Source: Gymnogyps californianus
Lineage: Eukaryota > Chordata > Aves > Accipitriformes > Cathartidae
Length of the DNA stretch: 64,000 bases
Direction of reading: 5' to 3'
NCBI RefSeq assembly: GCF_018139145.2
Contig: NC_059471.1
Location: 43,679,726 to 43,743,725, forward strand
Part shown: positions 37,545 through 49,499 of the stretch, in pieces
Layout: the number at the start of each line of letters is the position of its first letter
How positions within the stretch are numbered: position 1 is the stretch's first letter
Made by a program: the position numbers and the translations under genes
Notes under the pieces: generated by a model
Database searches by the model: none
What the model saw: only the letters and a program-made list of their open reading frames with translations
Told to the model about the DNA's origin: nothing

Positions 37545-39812
37545 TTGCCTTCTCACCTCCAGAAACTGAGTTCAGCTTTTCTGGAATGTGACTGAGTTTA
37601 CTAAATTTGTTTGTAGAGGTCTACACCAGGGTACCCTAGTTATGCTCCTTCTATAGACAAAGGAGAAATATAGACACCTACTTTATGAAGTGATGAACTG
37701 TACTGTAGACGTTTCCCTCCACTCCCTCCACAGAGGGTCGAGGGTGACAAGCACAGATGTAGATGTCTACATTGTAGACTTCTACGCTTCATCAGGTTAA
37801 TTCCAGCCCATGTCTTGTTTGCAAGCAAAACTACATTTAAATGGAGAAACATTTACTAGTTGTCTATTACAAATTAGTAATGATATAGTAATACAGTTAC
37901 AGTAATATAATGCAACTATATTAGTAATACAATACCATTTTCCCTTCTAGAGTTCTGTGATACTTCATCTACCTCTTTTTCTACCTCTCAATTTATGTCC
38001 ACTTTTGTTCTTATTTCAGAGTTTTTGGAATGCTTCTTTAGACTCTTGTTTCATGCCTTGTGCCTCCCATGGTAACATCCAATTGAAATAAATGCTGCAA
38101 AGCTTCAGGATTAATGCAGAATTCAAGTTATCCTTTCTACATTTGAGGGTCATGCTTTATGCAACTTTCAAAGCTGTACAGTATGGAAACATTACAGAAT
38201 TATACCAAGCAGAAAAGGAATTGTCAGCCATGGATATTTTTCCAGAAGTGATGCACAATTACTCATTTCCAACATCAGTAGTTACAAGAAGTGACTGAAA
38301 TGCAGCTGCTTGTAGTGTGTTTACTGTCACAAGTAATGCTGGAATTCTGAGGCAAGCAAAAAGGAAAATACACAACAGATGAGATTCATCACATTAAATT
38401 CAGACACCTGCACTGTAGATAGCTGCGTTTGAGCCAGTTTTGTAGACTCCCTTTATAATCAATGAAGAAACTTGGAAGTTATGATTCATTTTCTTCAAAG
38501 GGAGAGATGTGTCTATTACTCTTCATTGACTTTAACAGGAGTCCAGCCAAATAGCTCAGATAAAGACATCTACCCCACAAATGTGTGAAGTGAAACATAT
38601 CCCTCCCACTGATATTGTTTGGGTATTTTATAGATAATTACATTGCCTCAGCAGCTATTCCGCACCTTCATAATACACAGCAACATCTATACTGCCATTA
38701 TGGTATCAGCAAAGTTCCACTGTATCTTATCAGTTGAAAAAATTATAGGATAATGTAGTAAACAATATATGACTCTGTATACAATCTCGATAGCTTAAAC
38801 ATCCTGTTTCTTAAATTCTTTTATACAGTGAGTGCTGTATCTTAAAGCACTCTTAAACAGCTCCTACTTTTCTATCTCTGCAGGGCTGGCTTTCTAAGGT
38901 ATTGCATGTCTAAAATGAATTCAAACACATTAATGTGTTTATAAACTCCTTGTGCGAGGATTTAAGCATATGCAGGTGTATTGAAAATGAGTACAAATCC
39001 CATCATGCTGTTTCATTGTACAAATATAGTTTCTTTGTATTTTAAATCCCCAATAATTTCCCTATTTCAAGAATACTTTTATTATTCCAATAATATTGTA
39101 CTTATCCTTGAAAAAAACGAAACTCCATTTCACAAATCTTACTATGCACAATGTTAACATTCTGTATAGAAGCTATTTTATTTTAACCGTACTTTGCTGT
39201 TCTTTCTCCACAGACACTATTTCCAACAATATTAAGCAGCTGATACATTACCTTGGGATTGTAGGTGGTCTCCTTTTTAAGTAATAGCCTTCACCTTTGT
39301 CCCCGAAAAACTAATCATCATCCTCTTACACCTACTCTTTTTACAGAAATAGGTTTCTGCAAAGTACTTCATTTCTTTTCATCTCCTCACACTTCCATAT
39401 TCAAATTTTGCACAAAACTTCAATATTGATTTTTTTTGGACTACATATTCTCATTCTGGATGTCTAGCTATTTTGGATACTGTCTCGAAGTTGCTGATTA
39501 CCGCATCCTGTCATTTAACTAGGTCTTCTGCCACTACCGTCCTTTATAACTGTTACTGTCATCAGTCTTACTCCAGGTTCAATCATTAAATGTCAGGCAG
39601 TAACTCACAAACTGTTTTTTCCTCAACTGTTAGTCTAGTAGAGTATAAACTAACCCCATATCATGTACAAAGCCCTGCAGTATTTTAAATTTTAACCTAC
39701 GATGTTACTCTCTTTTTACACATATCTGTTCTATAAAAGTTGTTATGCATCACAGGTTGACAATAATAAAAAACACCAAAATGTTTACCTCATCATTCCT
39801 ACTTGTAAAATT

Positions 39813-39830
39813 AAAAAAAAAAAAAAAAAA
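39813..39830 (+). repeat. Poly-A (18)
   Basis: Uninterrupted A run in the intron with no retroelement body recognised. Confidence 0.85.
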
Positions 39831-40009
39831 TCATAAATTAACATGAAATTGAAGTAATTTAAAACCCCTTGAAAACTTTTGGTAGATCGAATAGGGTTTC
39901 TCAAATTTTAAATGTTGCTGTAGTCAAAATGACACAGAATGTGCAATAATGTGTTTGTTTTTCGGATACTGTAGGTCTGAAGAGATTTTTTTGTATACTT
40001 CAATTATAA

Positions 40010-40480
40010 AAACATTTAAAACATACAAACTTGTGCAATTTTTATTTTAATGAAGATGAGAAGTTCATTAACGAAGATAAATATTTCATTAGATGTTAAA
40101 TAAAACAAAGAGATTTTTTGGCTTCTCTCAGCACAAAATTCCTTTGAAAGATTAATTAATACATGCAAATTATGCAAATTAGACCCATGCAAATATTTTA
40201 TGAAGACAATTAAGGGAACCATTAATTACTGCTTTTTTTGCTTCAGTGAGATTCATTCATTTAATTTTAATTTCACTTTAACTGTTTTGATGTATAATCT
40301 TGCAGCTAAGAACTTTATCTTTCCTAGTGGGTCACTTAAACTTATAAATTTCATCAAGTGAGCAGCAACAGAAATCTGTAAAGATATTCTCTGGGCTATG
40401 TTTAGTATCAAGAGAAATTTTTGACACAATGCACTCCTAGAAACTGCAAAACTGGAAGGGAATGTGAGCTCATTCTTGGA
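40010..40480. promoter_or_regulatory. Candidate intronic enhancer with three POU octamers
   Basis: Perfect ATGCAAAT octamers lie at 40163-40170, 40172-40179 and 40187-40194, at 9- and 15-bp steps. A TCF/LEF-like CTTTGAA is at 40142-40148 and an ATTAATTAAT homeodomain core at 40151-40160. A second ATTAATTA lies near 40222. Such density is unusual and fits a conserved developmental enhancer; DACH1 introns and flanks are known to hold many. Boundaries and activity are inferred. Confidence 0.45.
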
Positions 40481-41999
40481 CAAGGTTCAACTGCTGGAAA
40501 AGCAATTAATTTGCTTTGGCTGTGCTAATATAGGGGAATTAGAAAGTGTGACACAAGACAAATAGAAATAATTAGTTCTCCAAAATGATGTTCTCATTAA
40601 TATGGTTTGAACAGTAGAAATAAAAAACATTATTGTGGCATGTCTGCATTCTGTCCCTAGCCACAGGAGGTAGAAAAATGCAAGATACAGCATTTTTTCA
40701 CCTTTGTAGTTTGTATGGTGGTGGCATTTATTTTTATTTTTTATTGTAGGTTTTAAGAAAAGCAAATTGTGGACCTGATCCTGTTATCTAAAAGCTACTG
40801 CACTTGCATAAAGCATGAGGGATCCCTAGGTTTCTAGACTGTTTTCTTCCTGTGAAAATGCGAAGCTATAAATATAATTGACTAGGCTTTTCACAACAAT
40901 ACACTCAAGTTCCTAAATTGAAACTTTGATTTCAATATCGTTCATTTAAATCATATTTTATGATACGCAGTACACAAGGTATAATATGTTTATTCTGTAG
41001 TTTAAGCTACTATAGCAAGATTGCTCTATCAAAAGAGTTTATGATATCCTCTCCTCTCTCTGATAACATAAAAGAAGTTTTCGTCTTCCATAATGTGAAT
41101 ACATATGCATGCATTTGACAAAATATATAGAGGTAGATTTTCAGTTGCTCTAATTCTTAACACATACCAGTACAAACCAGGTTTTCTACAAGCACTGAAA
41201 ATCACTAGCTGGTACTCTTCACAAAACCAGGCTGCTAGAAGGCTGTTAAGAATATTTGCTCACTTACACTCTAAATTTCTTATCTTGTTGCAGAATTAAA
41301 GGTAATATAACATTATGTGGCCCCCTCAAAATATTAAACTCCCCCCGCAGGTGATATGCCTTCCAGCTGTTTACCAAGTTCCAACTGAAGACACCTGCCT
41401 TTGAAAGTTTTGCTGTGTACATACTTTTTATCTGGAATCAGATATTAAAGTGCAATGATTTGATTTAATTTATTTCTTCTTTCAGTTAGGTGGCAAATCT
41501 ACAGCATCTGACAGAAATTGAGATTTTCTCTTTAAATACAACAAGGGGAGAGAAAGGCTAGGAAACGCCATGCCTAGCTTGACGTTTTTTGATAGATGAT
41601 TACTACCATTAAGAAAATTCTCAAGTGCAATTACCACAGAGGTTTAGCAAAAATATCCAAGAAAATTTCTAGAACTCACATTGTAATAAATCTGTATAAA
41701 CAGAATCCTGTCTTCAGGGACATTGTTGATATGAGAAAATGTAATGAAGCACTTTAACTTGAAGTTAAAACCTATGAAACTTTCCTATTCTTTGAATAGT
41801 CTTTGAGTATTCTTTCCTATTCTTTAACAACACGGATATAATACTTCCATGTTCCTAATTTGGTAAGAATGTGTCATTTAAACATATGGATGAACGACCA
41901 CAATACTTGCAAAATGCTGGGAAGTACCTTCTTCCTTGACCATCAATTCTGTTGCTAGTCAGCTTTTTTTGCAAACTTTTATTAAATGTGGCTGTCTTT

Positions 42000-42850
42000 A
42001 CTGATTTCTTTTTAGCCAAATCTTAGAACTAGCACCTCATACCCTACCTCCTAGACTTTTCTAGACTAGCCTTTGATAAAAGGTTTTTGGTATTCAAAAA
42101 TTGTTCTCCCTTTGTTAGGATCTTCTTATTCTCCATCCACATGGCTAATTTCTTTCTCAGTTTGATCTTTTTGGCTTCTTCCTCAACTTTCTGGTTTAGT
42201 TTCTCAGGGCTGTGATGTTCCTCCCATTGTCTCCCTCTCCATGCTTCGTATCTGAGTAGTCTAATCCACAAACAGAAATTCAGCCACCTTATCCATGTTG
42301 ACAATTGATAGCCCTTTGTACTCCAGGTCTATTCCCTTCTGTCTGGCCTAAAATCTCAGCCTGCTTTTCTGATTCTCTGTGTGAAGGTTTAGCTGCTCTG
42401 ACAATCTCAGGTTGGGAAAACAGAGCTGTTAATCATTCACCCCTTCAGATTCCTTCTCCTCTTCCCCACTACTACTACTCTTGGTCACTATGAACCACTC
42501 TTTTCATCTTGTCTGTCAGTGAAGTTCAAAATCAAGTTATCCTGTTTGTTTGTTACTTCTGACTCTTCATTACAACATAGTGTCTAAATTTCTTCTCATA
42601 AAAAGTCACCACCCCTCATTTTACTATCTCTGTCTCTAGCTGTAAATTCATATGCTGTTTCTCCTCATATCTTACCTACTAAAGCTTACTTCTGAGTTGT
42701 ACGAACAAATTCATATGGCAAAAATATTTTCCTAGTCTGCTTCTTTGAATTGTCCCTCCTTTTTAATTCCTTCATTGAATCTTCCCTTTTAAGAACTGGA
42801 AACACAGTACTTGAAAGGTTTTGCCTTACCCTTCACCTTGTGCGTTACTC
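42000..42850 (+). other. Pyrimidine-rich block, unidentified
   Basis: C/T-rich plus strand (for example ccttctcctcttccccac), the opposite skew to the blocks at 49.5-55.2 kb. An 86-residue charged frame lies on the minus strand (42304-42044), but splice signals, a start and a recognisable family are lacking. It could be an old transposon in inverted orientation. Confidence 0.35.
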
Positions 42851-44214
42851 CTTATCAAAATGCTTCAAATTGCAGTGATGTTTCCAAATAAGCATCCTGA
42901 TAGTTTTTTCACCTATTGTTCTCCACAGTTAGGAAGACTCTCATGTAATGTTCACAAGACTAACTCGCTACAATCCTTCAGGCTTGAAATCTGGATTTGT
43001 AGGTGAGTCTCACAGCAAGACCTGAGATCAGGAATGGTACCTGAATCAGGAATGTGATCAGGAATACAGGGTTCATGAACACATATAACTTCCCACATAA
43101 ACTGAAGAAGTCATTTACCAGCACAGTCACTAACATCTCATAGTCATCATCTCATCTCAAAAAATATTTGCGTAAAGCTTTGAGGTAAATGACATTACTC
43201 GACTATATTCCTTTACCAATTTTTGTTTACCTTGGTCATGAATGGGGCCAGTAATTTCAAGAATATGGTAGGGGACATAGGTAGGGATGATCATATCAAA
43301 AGGTTTAATGAATACTGTTCCACCATTGCTGGTGTAAGATGGGTTTACCTCAAAGATGAAATGCATTGAATACTCTTCCACATAAATGACTGGCAATTCC
43401 TTTGCTTCTTGCTGTTGCCATAGCATACTTGGGGACAGATTTGCATTTGATGACTCGGGTTTAATTAAATGTTTCATCTTCTTTGTGTTTTTGACCAAAA
43501 CATCAAAAGGAAAGCATGTAGTAATGCATGCACACTTAGTCTTCAGCTCCCAAAGTACAGGAAGCTAATACTGGTTTCTCTTCACTTCTATGAGTAGAAA
43601 AGTGTAGCAGGTATTGAGCCTGTCTGTATACCAGGAAGCTGAAGAAAGAAATTCAATGGAGCTTTGGGGTTAGGAAGCTGGCAGAACCTACATAAATTAA
43701 ATAATTTATTCCCCATTACTTTACTCTAGCTTCAGAACTTTTAAATGTCATTATGCAAGGTATTTTAACCAAACTGATTATGTTTATGTAGAAGTAACAG
43801 AATCTAGAGTTTATGTCAGGTCTTTTTTACAAAAGCTGAATGCATAGGGTCAACTTGACATGTGAGGGGTAATCATATCAAATCAAGTAATAATCAAATA
43901 ATGCTAGGCAACATATGTTGTTGTATTTTCAAAGCTGTGTCTAACAAAGAAAAGACTTGAAAAGACTCACACCAGGTGCACTTTGTCATTACCCTGATAT
44001 TCACAGAGGTCAACCATCAGTCTGAGAAAGTGCGGAGCAAGCACAGATGATGTGTTACATGTATTCCGTTAGCATGAAGTTCTGGGACATAAATCCTACC
44101 ACCAATATTCAAGTGGGTAAATTCCATCTAGTTTTCCATATGTCTATACAATGAAAGAGCATGAAGGAATATATAAAAGGGAGGGCAAAAACATGAAGGG
44201 CAGAATGAAAATTT

Positions 44215-44400
44215 TAGCTCTTGCAAGATTTAAGTTCAGTCTCTGATCTACCACAGATTTCCAACATATCCGTGATCAAGCTCCTTAGCCCCTCTATGAT
44301 ATAAAGATAATTGCTTTGTTCTGCATCACAGGAGTATTTCCTGATGTGAAGATTAAATCTATTAAAGATTACAAAGTTGTTCAGATATTACAATGATAAC
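44215..44400 (+). mobile_element. MIR-like SINE relic
   Basis: Ordered matches to the amniote MIR family: ctaccacagatttcc, tccttagcccctctatgata, catcacaggagtatttcctg, gaagattaaatctattaaag and a gttcagatattacaatgata tail. Well preserved in order but heavily diverged. Confidence 0.7.
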
Positions 44401-44488
44401 ATTTCTACTAGCTTCCCAGTTACTCCTGACATAGCTTAAAACAATTTATCTGAGACAGACCACAAGGCTGCAAACCGGAATAAGTAAA

Positions 44489-44517
44489 ATTAATTAAATA
44501 AACAAATAAACAAATAT
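44489..44517 (+). repeat. AAAT/AAAC degenerate repeat
   Basis: AATTAATTAAATAAACAAAT-type units. Confidence 0.65.
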
Positions 44518-47079
44518 CTGTTTACTAAAACTTGCATTCATGCAGAAACATTATAATAGATGAAGTATCCTCTGAAAATAAATAACAGCAATTTAAGAGA
44601 CTATTTTTGGACTAGCTAATTTTGGTAGATTTACAAAATTAGTGTTTTCTCACGAATAATCTGTCCTTAAACAGTTTCTCAGAACTATTAAGCACAAACA
44701 TGCTTTCCTTCACCTTGATGCCTAATTTTGTTTTCTATTTTGATATACGTATTCACACTAACATTTGAAAAGAATTATGCACTCTTAATAAATTAATTCT
44801 GTTGACTGTCTGCTAAAGACCAACTTTAGTTCTTTAGCTATTTCTTCATATGACTAGTTTTGCAAGCTTCATGGCGAAATTGAATTTTTTTTTTTTAAAC
44901 TGAAAAAAAGGAAGCAGCTATGGCAAGATTTTAATATTGAATGTAGAGATAGAAGGCAAAGATGTTTCAAAGAACAGAGAAAGTACAAGAATACTCTAAG
45001 GCATATTAACAAAGTTCTGGGCTGGCATATCCACTGCCAGCTCTCTACTTGGCCAAAGGGCTGCTATCTGAGTCACATGTGCTAAAAAATAGCAGATCTT
45101 TTTGAAAGTCAGTGAGTTTGGGCTTCTTCAAAAAAAAACCAAAACAACCACAACTTTTTTCCCACATCTCACATTTTCATATCTCATTCAAAAGCTATGT
45201 AAAATACAAGCCAGTCCACAGATAACAGGAGGGGAAGGATCTAGATAAATTATCCCATGAATGTTTGTGTGTTTCCACTAAAAATGCTAGAAGAATGGCA
45301 TAGGCCTTCCCTTTGGAATTAATGTAGTAATAAATATGTTTTTATTCAAAATACATAATAAGCTATAAATTTCCATTTAATATAACCCAAGTCAAGAATG
45401 TAATATGTTCAAAGGTGTTCTAAATGAGCAAAAAAGGCTTGATTCACCATCTGGTATGATTTGAGTCAACCTTCCATATCCTGCGTGGCTTCCAGTTGCT
45501 GCTCCAGAAAGGCCTGGATCTTCCATAGGCATGATTAACCTTATGCAGATATCTCAGATGCCCTGGAGCATCTCAAAAGGCACTAGTCATCTACTTATGG
45601 ACAACCAAATCACTTTTTAAATAGTGTAAGTATTAATGTTAAGACAAGAATATCTTAACTTCTCTCTGAAAATCTCTTTTCAGAGTTTCAGACATGCAGG
45701 GATGAGATGGGAAATTGATGATGGCATTACTTGGTAGATTAGCTCACATGGCTTGCTAAGAAATTTTTTCTTCTTTAATGCAGGCGGTGGCTGACAGTCA
45801 AAAAGGATGGCCACTGTTCATATTTAATGTTTTAAATCTGATGGAACTTGAAATTCAAGATTTGAAATCTAATCTGGATTTGATGTTTCTTTTTACCTAC
45901 CCAAGCTGTAGTACCTTTCAGGAAGGAGACATGGATCTCCTTGTCTAGTAGATTTCCTCCTCTGTGTGCTAAGTGGATAAAGTAACTTACTGGCTACTAG
46001 TTTGTACTAGCTCTCTAAAGCACAGTACTTTTAGCAGAACTGAAAGTTATTACTGTTATTTTGGCATAAGAGCTGTCTCCCTCATGCTTCACACGACAAG
46101 TCACAACAAGGTAAGCGCAACTATTAGAAAAATCTCAAACCATTAAATATTTTGGGGTCTGTTGACGGTGAAGTCTTAATAATTTCATAGAAGAATGTAA
46201 CACTAATATTGATGGATGAAGTTCCTTTATAAGGGGATGATACACAAACATCAGGCATTTTTTAATCTCTATAGTAGTTTAAAAACCAAATGCCAAGAAA
46301 CAATCATCTTTATGACGCACATTACAGCTGACATGATGCCACTTTCCAGCACTTGTCTAAGAAGTAGTAAATGTGGCTGAGGAAAAAAAAAGAAAGAAAA
46401 AAAGGGACAGCTCTCTATACAGTGTAGAGGCAAACACTGATAAACAGCTTACAGTCAGCAGATCTAGCTCCCCAACCACCCTGAAGAGGCACAGGATTAT
46501 AGTTCAGTTGTGAATGAACTAGAAACCTGCTTTGTTTATATCTGTTTCATGATAGGCTGTAGAAACACCATTTCACTGAAATGACGTTGTTGTTCTAATC
46601 AATTTTTCACCCTGGTTTAAAAAATAAAGTCTTTCAGTTCTTTCTCTAGAAGGGAAAAAGTAATTTGTTTTTCAGCTGATGAGACTAGGCTAGAAATGTG
46701 TGTTTTACCAGCCTGTTCAGGTTTCAGTTACCTCCTGAGGGAGAAGACAAAGGGAACAGAGTACTTATGGGAAACATAAATAGGTAGGATGGCGGCTTGC
46801 AGTGCCCATCTTTCCCAAGCAGCAAGACAACTGGGGTGACCTCAGAAGTCTGTTAGGTAAGAATTCACCCATCCTATCCTTCCCTCTTTGAATAATATGA
46901 ACATGGGGGAGGGAGGGAGGAAGAGATGAACGAAAATTAAACAAGTCAAAACAATTCTATATAAAGTCTTAATAGCCTTTTTGGTGCACAATGTGTTTTA
47001 TTTAATATTCTTATTGTCCTGAATTTTCCCACTTGACTTTGTTCATGCTTAGTCATTAATTTTACATATAGTTCCTTTA

Positions 47080-47530
47080 AAAGTGCACTAAAGTACCATG
47101 TTGGAAGAAAGCCTCTGATTGATTAATCATTTATCTCAGTAGAAAAGCCATGAACATATTTGATTTCCAGCAGCTTCGTATATATACAGCTATAAAATGA
47201 GATGTAAATTGCAATAGATAGCAATTTCAAAGAAAATGTGAAAAAGTTTATGTAAGAGTGTAAGTGTTGAATGAGAGGGCTCTATAAGAATACCTTGCCA
47301 CATATTTGTAACTGTTTATTAACTCTATGCCCTTCCTTTGCTTTTTGGGTGATAGATAACAGGATTATGTACCTTAAAGTTTAAAGGTGTAGCTAACAAT
47401 GACCTATGAACACTATGAAACAATCGTCTATTTATAGGTTACTGCCTACAATCAATACCACCTTCTGTTTAAGTTAATCAATGTTGTCTTTAATTGATTA
47501 GCTTGGGTTGAAAACCTGCCAAAGTGCTGG
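47080..47530. promoter_or_regulatory. Candidate homeodomain-rich intronic element
   Basis: Palindromic TGATTAATCA at 47120-47129, with further GTTAATCAATG and TTAATTGATTAG cores near 47475-47505. Motif clustering only. Confidence 0.25.
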
Positions 47531-49499
47531 ACTCCTGGGCAGGGCGATAGGGAACATACTTATTACTGTTTGGTTTCCATGCATTGTAAGATAATTTCAG
47601 TATTTATTCATGGTCAAGGGAATATGAAGCAAAATAAATCTTTATTGTATGTTTCCTCATTAAGTATTCAGATTTCAACAGGAAAAGACAGACAAACTAG
47701 CAAGAGATGTCATAAATGTCTAATGTACAATCTAAGTTTAAAATCTGAACTATACTGGATTGTCTGCCAAGCCAAAAAATCAGTAAAACAAATGTCTTTA
47801 AAACTTGTGAGCTGGTAAAGCTAGTAAGGCTTATTCTTCTTAGGGGAAATAAAAGAAAATACTTAAATTAGTGTACAGGGAGAGAGCCCAGCTCTTTCTA
47901 AAATGTATAAAAATTAGAGAACCTATTTTCAGAGATACAGCTTCTGCAACAGTAATGAAATTCAAGGTGGTGCACACAGATTAATGTTGTTATTTATTAT
48001 TATGTATATAATTTCATTGAAGTGCATAGCAATGTACAGATGAATAATAAGTGCATGACCCTGACATTAATACAAGGCGTTACACACTGCAGTCAAAAAG
48101 CAGCTGAAGTTTAAGGCACTAATCAGAAGGAAAATGAAGCATTATAAGTATGTGTTCCTGCAAATAGGAACAATGTTTAACCAGCAAATATCTTAGGAAG
48201 ACTGAACAAAAATAAAATAGAATTGGGTGGACTAACCAAAAGGAGTTAGTAAAGTAGCTCCACTAAATGTCACTGAGGGTTAGACACTAAACTTCTAACA
48301 GTTTCCCCCCTTTAACACCACCACTAGGTCTGAAAATAATTTTTTTTTTGAGCATAAGAAAGACAAAAGAGAAGAGCAATGCAGAAAACACACTATCCTT
48401 CAGCTTCTAAAATTGAACAGTGCATGTGCATATGTTTTCACCAATGCATCAATCTGTTTGACAAACTCTGGCATGCAGAGAAGGATCAATAACAAGACAG
48501 CAGACATCACTCCCTAGTGGGTCATTACAACAGCTTTGCTCCATTCTGTTGTCTTTTTCACACTTTTCTGGTAGCTCAGATCACTACTCTTACCTAGAGG
48601 TGCTAGAATAACCCTAAGGACAGTCACATTACAGAGATGGTCCTGTCTTATGTCTGCAGTTAACCAAAGCTGTAGAGACTGAAACCAGTTGTCTTACTGA
48701 ACTTCAGAAACCTTAAGAATGGAAAACTAAAGGAAGAAACCTGATAATCAGACAAGTAAAAAGGAAAATGCAAAATTTATCTGGCAGCTTGCTGAAAGTC
48801 ACACGCTCACAAGACATGGTATTTCACAAACATAGACAGACCTTCTTACTGTTTGTTGACTCCTAAGCTGAAATAAGACTTTTTCTTGACAAATTAAATG
48901 GAAATTATTAGGTACTTTTTTAAAAAAAATCTGGCCTAATGGAATATCAGGCTAAGTCGCCTAAAAATCACAGAAAAGTTCATCTCCAAAAAAACCCAGT
49001 CCACTATTTTGTCATTGCTGCTTGACAGAACCTTTTTATATTTCTATGGGTCTAGAATAGTCAGCTGTTTGTTTCCATAAACAGCCTAGCTAAGTAGCAG
49101 ATGTTTCCTTGGGCAGTTATTCAATATATCTAGAAAAAAAATCCCTTTGCCTTCCAGGCTTCTGACAGCTTTGTTTCCAGCTCCTGACTTCTTTTCCCTG
49201 CTGAAATGTTCAACCTTTATAGCAGGCCTGCACAACAGGTGGGCCGTGGGTCTCTTGCAGCTTGAAAAACCATTTGTTTGGCCCATCAGCTGCTGAGAAG
49301 CATCATGTACTGTTTGATTTGCCCAGCTGCCAAGAGGCAGCAACAAGATGTCCAGCAGAAAATGAGTATCTCCTAGCTTGTCACTGATCCCTCAGAATAC
49401 ATATATCTCCTAGTCAGCCACCTGGTCAACCAGCAGACACATAGCTCCAGATCATACCCACACATTGCCTCGCAGGTCAAAGAAGTGGCGTAATAAGAA

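Noticed and set aside
43157..43498. 113-residue minus-strand frame with a protein-like middle part
   Set aside because: No family recognised, no flanking splice sites in a phase that fits DACH1, and no poly-A or repeat context that would mark a processed pseudogene.
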